In this document: positions 59,010 to 64,000 of the stretch, in pieces
Layout: the number at the start of each line of letters is the position of its first letter
Position numbering within the stretch: position 1 is the first letter of the stretch
DNA from: Rhizophagus irregularis
Taxonomy: Eukaryota > Glomeromycota > Glomeromycetes > Glomerales > Glomeraceae
Reading direction: 5' to 3'
Assembly: GCF_026210795.1 (NCBI RefSeq)
Contig: NC_089439.1
Span: 4,278,001-4,342,000 of the forward strand
Length of the DNA stretch: 64,000 bases
The notes under the pieces: model-generated
What the model was told of the DNA's origin: nothing
What the model saw: only the letters and a program-made list of their open reading frames with translations
Databases searched by the model: none
Translations under genes and position numbers: made by a program

Positions 59010-62000
59010 ATGGCTGATAAAGGTAAAAATCATAAAAATCATATACAGCATGAACATTTAATATAACTAAAAATCTAAAATTTTTAAACAACTTACGATA
59101 AGTTTCAAGTGGCACTAAGGAATCTGAAGGTAAATATAATATATATAATATATTAAACGAGCTGAGACGTCTTTAATTATGAAATAAAAATTATTTGCAA
59201 ATAATTTAAATACTATCTATTATTATATCTTATGTAATATACATGTACGATTTAAACTAACTATATTATATAAAAATTATATAGCTCGTAAGTTAATAGG
59301 TTATCTTATATATAATTGAATAATAATGGAGTTACTTATTTTTGTTATATCCATATAACTAAATAATTCATTAATAATATTATAGTTTGTAAGTTAAATC
59401 TTTAGTTCTTTTACTTAATTATTTTACTTAATATTAAAATAACTAAATTCTTTGTTTAAATGACTATTTAATAATTGATTATATTATAGACAGTAAGTTT
59501 CAATATTTAAAACTTATGTTTATTTGTTTAATATTTTATATAACTCAGCTAATTATATTCTTAATTTAAATAATTAGATTGTAAGTGTTTTATTTAATTT
59601 ACAGCAAATACTTTTGTATTATATTTATATCAACTAATTAATAATTAATACAGGGTGTAAGTTGTATACGTGATATTTCTATTTCTATTATTTATATAAT
59701 TTAAGTAACTAAACTCTATTACAAAATTATTTGGTAATCTCTTTTTAGTTAGTAAGTTATATTGATTCTTCTATTACATATTTATATAATATTTACACGT
59801 AATTTAAACTAACTAAATTCTATGTTTAAAAATTATTTAATAATATAGAGCGTAAGTTAATTTATTTAATTCTAACATTATTAAATATTTAAATAATATT
59901 TACATATAATTTAAACTAACTAAATTACTAATTTATAATATAGGGAGTAAGTTATTTATCTATTTCTATATACATATTTATATAGTATTTACGTTTATTT
60001 TAAACTAACTAAATTCTTTATTTAAAAATTATTATATGATTTCTTTTAGCTGGCAAGTTATGAGTTATTTATTCGATTCACATTTATATAATATTTACTT
60101 ATAATTTTAAACTAACTAAATTCTTTATTTAATAATGATATAGAGAGTAATTATTTATTTGATTCTATTATTACATATCTGTATTATATTTACATATAAT
60201 TAAGCTAACTAAATTCTCTTAAAAAATTATTTAATAATATAGAGAGTAGGTTTTTATTTGATTCTATTACATATCTGTTTAACATTTACTTATAATTTAA
60301 ACTAACTAAATTCTTTATTTTAATAATATAGAGTGTAAGTTTTTTATTTAATTCTATTATTATGTATTTATATAATATTTACATATAATATAAACTAACT
60401 AAATTCTTTATTCAAAAAATTGTTCATTAATATAGTTCGTAAGTTATTCATTAATTCTGATATTATTTACATATAATTTAAAACTAACTAATTCTTTATT
60501 TAATATTATTTAATAATATAGAGTGTAAGTTACTCTATTACTAGTAAACGGAAACTGGAGCGAAAAAAAGATAAACCTCGGATGACGTCACGTGAAAATT
60601 CACGTGACCACGTGATTGATTATTTTTCATAATGCGTAGACGTATATAGTCCTTCGCTTTGCTCCGGACAATTACTCATTGTTATAATATTTACAAAAAT
60701 TTAAACTAACATAATTTCTTTATTTAAAAAATTATTTTGTAATTTCTTTTAGATGGTAAGTTATTTATTTAATTCTATTATTACTTATTGCTATAATATT
60801 TATAATATTTACTTATAATTTAAACTAACTAAATTCTTTATTTAAAAAATTATTTTGTGATTTCTTTTAGTTTGTAAGTTATTTATTTAATTCTATTATT
60901 CCTTATTATTATATTATTTACATATAATTTAAACTAACTAAATTCTGTATTTAAAAAATTATTTAATAATATAGATCGTAAGTTATTTATTTAATTCTAT
61001 TAAATTTTACTTATAATGGTGTTGTTAGCCGAATTCCTGATTGCCGATCATCCGAACCCGGTTTTAATCGCAGAAAATCCACGACGATCTACACCTGAGC
61101 CGGGTCTGGATCACGTTGCGGCTAATTATTTTTCGGCTAACTGCATCATTATTTTTTATAATCCTTTACTTAACTAAATTCTTCATTTAAAAATTATTTG
61201 ATAATATAGGGCGTAAGTTATTTAATTCTATTATTACTTATTTATATAATATTTATAATTAAACTAATTTAATTCTTTATTTAAAAAATTATTTAATAAT
61301 ATAGTTCGTAAGTTATTTATTTAATTTATTATTACATATTTATATAATATTTAAACTAACTAATTTTTTATTCTAAAACTATTTATTAATATAGATAGTA
61401 AGTTATTCATTTAATTCTATTATTATATGTTTATATACTAATATTTATACATAATTTAAACTAACTAAATTTTTTATTTTTTAATAATAATAGCTTGTAA
61501 ATTATTTATTTAATTCTATTATTGCTTATTTATTTAATATTTACTTATAATTTAAACTAACCTTTATTAAACATTATTCAATAATATATAGGGAGTAAGC
61601 TATATAATTCTATTATAAATATAACATATTTATTTAATGTTTTTACAATTAATTTATACTAACTAATTTCTTTATTTAAAAAAATTGTTTAATAATATAG
61701 AAAGTAAGTTATTAATTCAATTCTATTATTATATATTTATATAATATTTACATATAATTATACTAACAAAATTCTTTGTTTAAATAATATAGAGAGTAAG
61801 TTATTTAATTAATTCTATCACATATTTATATAAGAAAATTTCTAATTTTAACCGGAGGGGAAATTCCTCCCGTGACGAATAAGTGTGTCAAATAGGAATT
61901 TTAATAACAAAATATTTCATCCCCAAATTAATTAAATAAAATGAAAACCCGTGGGGCGTGATACGTTGTGATAATTAAACCTAACCTAACACTAACCTAA

Positions 62001-64000
62001 CCTTAATCCTAAACCCTAACTCTAATAAATATTAGGGGATATTTCCCCGGTTAAACGTAGTTATTTTCTTTATATTATAATTTAAACTAACTAATTTTAT
62101 TTATTTAAAAAATTATTTTGCAGCTGGTAAGTTATAAGTTATTCACTTCTATTACATATCATATTTATAAATTATTTGCATATAATTTAAACTAACTAAA
62201 TTCTTTAATTAATTAATAATATAGCTCGTAAGTTATTTATTTAATTCTATTATTAAATATTTGTATAACATTTATAAATGATTTAAATTAACTAAATTTC
62301 TTTATTTAAAAAATTATTTAATATAAATATAGTTCGTAAGTTATTTATTTAGTCTTATTATTGCTTACATATAACTTAGACTAATTGAATTCTTTATATT
62401 CAAAAATTATTTAATAATATAGAGTGTAAGTTATTTATTTTAATTCTATTAGTATTTACATATAATTTAACTAACTAAATTCTTTATTTTCTAAATAATA
62501 TAGTTCGTAAGTTATTTATTTAATTCTATTATTATTTACATATAATTTAAACTAACTAATTATTTATTTAAAAATTATTTCTTAATAATATAGAGTGTAA
62601 GTTATTTAATTAATTCTATTATTACATATTTATATAATATTTGCATATAATTTAATTAACTAAATACTTTTTTAAAAAATTATTTTGTAATTTTTTTAGG
62701 GCGTAAGCTATAAGTTATTTATTTAATTCTATTATATTTTATATAATTTAAACTAACTAATTTCTTTATTTAAAAAATTATTTAATAATATAGAGAGTAA
62801 GTTATTTATTTAATTCCATTATTTACTTATTTACATAATAATTACATATAATTTAAACTAACTAAATTCTTTATTTAAAACTTATTTAATAATATAGAGA
62901 GTAAGTTATTATTTATTAATTCTATTACTTACATATTTATATAATATTTGCATATAATTTAAACTAACTAAATTCTTTATTTAAAATTATTTAATAATAT
63001 AGATAGTAAGTTATTTACTTAATTCTATTATTACATATTTATATAATATTTGCATATAATTTAATCTAACTAAATTCTTTATTTAAAAAATTATTTATTA
63101 TATAGATTGTAAGTTTTATTGTTTCTATTATTATGATTATTATATTATTTATAATATTTATTTGTTAACCAAATTCTTTCATTTAAAAAAAATATCTGTT
63201 ACTTTAGTTGGTAAGTTGTGAATTATAGGTTTTTTTTATATACATTTGTACATTTATACAAAAACTAAGGCTTATATTGAATTTCTATTTAAATTTTAGA
63301 GTAAGTGATTTTAATTTTAATTTTAAATTTTAGTGTAAATTTTAATACATAACTTTTAAATATAATTTTAATTTTTTAAATTTATAGATTTGGAAAAAGT
63401 GGAAATACAGTTATAGATGAATTTATTTATGAAAAAAATTTAAGATGGATTCCTTATAATAAATTTAAAAATGTTAAATATTTTAATGAAGGAGGATTTG
63501 GTATTATATATAAATCTATTTGGTTAAATGATAGTGGAAATAAAGAAGTAATACTTAAATGTCACAGTGATTTAAATGAAAATTTAGATGAATTTTTAAA
63601 TGAGGTAGATAGTTATTATTTATTTTTTCAATTTAAATTATAATTTTATCTATACTAATATATTAATATATTATTATTTATAGTGGAAGTATCATGTAAG
63701 TTTTTTAAACTCATATGATATTATTAATTTTTATGGATTTACAAAAGATCCAGCTACTTCAAAATATATGGTAGTAATGGATTTTGCAAACAAAGGTAAT
63801 TTAAGAGAAAATTTAGCAAGAATAATCAAATTTACTTGGAAACAAAAATTATATATGTTGTATGAAATTATTACTGGACTTAAGGATATACATGAACAAA
63901 ATCTTATTCATTGTGATTTTCATGATGGAAATATTTTAAATCATGAAGATAAAAGTGAGGACAAACTTTATGTTTGTGATTTAGGATTGTGTCGACCTGT
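59010..64000 (+). CDS. TKL-like protein kinase 2, with a 5' micro-exon array (proposed), 3' end outside window
   Basis: The kinase exons are 63388-63604 and 63684 to beyond 64000. They encode RWIPYNKFKNVKYFNEGGFG, the Lys of VILKC, YMVVMDFANKGNLRENL, LIHCDFHDGNILNHE and CDLGLCRP. The first kinase exon has no Met, so upstream exons are needed. Proposed: ATG exon 59010-59022 (MADK plus one base), exon 59103-59129, 36 three-base units from 59285 to 63210, and a one-base unit at 63300. In phase 1 there is no stop. The peptide begins MADKVSSGTKESE, contains LYNWFKRTEKKF and HTWKKTALQFQWQKNN, and enters FGKSGN in frame at residue 51. Introns are 70-112 bases except three carrying insertions. Whether every unit is spliced in is unproven. 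The C-terminus, including APE and the tail, lies outside. Confidence 0.75.
60547..60669. mobile_element. MITE, GGAGCGAA family, copy 3, in a kinase 2 intron
   Basis: The left end ACTGGAGCGAAAA and right end TTCGCTTTGCTCCGGAC match the family. The interior has CACGTGA repeated and CATAATGCGTAGACGTA. It lies between the units at 60522 and 60753. Confidence 0.8.
61024..61141. mobile_element. 118-bp MITE with GTTAGCCGAA termini, in a kinase 2 intron
   Basis: GTTAGCCGAA (61024-61033) and TTCGGCTAAC (61132-61141) are exact complements. The interior is GC-rich against its surroundings. It lies between the units at 60975 and 61210. Confidence 0.8.
61847..62054. mobile_element. MITE with TTTAACCGG termini and telomere-like interior, in a kinase 2 intron
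   Basis: TTTAACCGGAGGGGAAAT pairs with ATATTTCCCCGGTTAAA at the right end. The interior carries degenerate CCTAACCTAAC, CTAACCTAACC and AACCCTAACTCTAA at about 61980-62020. It lies between the units at 61793 and 62124. Confidence 0.75.

Larger units (their letters stand above)
59285..63300 (+). repeat. Micro-exon-like array of kinase 2, 36 three-base units
   Basis: First base of each unit: ctc 59285, ttt 59386, aca 59490, att 59578, ggt 59654, tta 59749, agc 59849, gga 59944, ctg 60050, aga 60144, aga 60243, agt 60332, ttc 60436, agt 60522, atg 60753, ttt 60871, atc 60975, ggc 61210, ttc 61305, ata 61395, ctt 61494, gga 61592, aaa 61701, aga 61793, ctg 62124, ctc 62225, ttc 62333, agt 62423, ttc 62504, agt 62594, ggc 62700, aga 62794, aga 62898, ata 63003, att 63106, ttg 63208, then single a 63300. 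Each is preceded by TAG or CAG and followed mostly by GTAAGT. Exceptions are GCAAGT after 60050, GTAATT after 60144, GTAGGT after 60243 and GTAAAT after 61494. AACTAACTAA lies about 40 bases before most acceptors. Confidence 0.8.

Noticed and set aside
58912-59115. 67-codon minus frame overlapping the kinase 2 start exon
   Set aside because: Low-complexity, and the plus strand carries the ATG and 27-base exons that continue in frame into the array.

Overview
The window is eukaryotic and very AT-rich. It has short introns (GTAAGT donors, CTAAC-type branch sites, TAG/CAG acceptors) and long homopolymer and (TA)n runs. It carries gene families that I associate from general knowledge with arbuscular mycorrhizal fungi of the Rhizophagus type: TKL-like kinases with an HCDFHDGNIL catalytic loop, F-box/LRR-like proteins, Crinkler (CRN) N-termini, SAM-domain proteins, many MITEs and much gene debris. 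No rRNA, tRNA, CRISPR array or bacterial-type operon was found. Organism assignment is an inference.

Layout. 0-12 kb: two copies of an unknown gene (about 0.1-0.95 kb and 6.9-7.8 kb, both minus) inside a mosaic of diverged direct and inverted repeats, with a TATA-to-poly(A) cassette at 3.5-5.1 kb. 12.7-13.5 kb: a three-exon RRM gene. 16.9-17.7 kb: an intronless gene for a secreted, Pro-Gln-rich, probably GPI-anchored protein. 20.2-31.5 kb: mostly coding fossils (SAM protein, unidentified proteins, a polytopic membrane protein, RNA polymerase subunit RPB5), a roughly 370-bp repeat family and a MITE with clear target-site duplications. 32.1-32.9 kb: a three-exon membrane protein gene. 33.3-34.2 kb: a dead hAT transposase. 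34.5-35.1 kb: a tandem repeat with exon-like units. 35.8-38.5 kb: a decayed CRN-type locus. 39.0-41.7 kb: a decayed member of a large repeated family. 42.7-43.6 kb: an intact secreted alpha-carbonic anhydrase. 45.2-45.9 kb: a second broken SAM-protein copy. 47.2-47.5 kb: a small secreted Asn-rich repeat protein. 48.8-53.0 kb: kinase gene 1 (minus). 56.1-57.6 kb: an intact F-box protein. 59.0-64.0 kb: kinase gene 2 (plus, runs off the window).

The most striking observation is upstream of both kinases. The 5' regions are arrays of roughly 70-115 bp units. Each unit has a donor, a CTAAC branch-like site and an acceptor, and in almost every case exactly three variable bases separate one acceptor from the next donor. 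Kinase 2 has 36 such three-base units, and kinase 1 has 21 plus one of 6 and one of 12. In both genes a single extra base flanked by acceptor and donor precedes the first kinase exon. Read as exons they give an open phase-1 frame joining a start exon to the kinase domain in both genes. Skipping any one unit keeps frame. I propose these are serial codon-sized micro-exons that could diversify the kinase N-terminus. This rests on sequence pattern only and needs transcript evidence.
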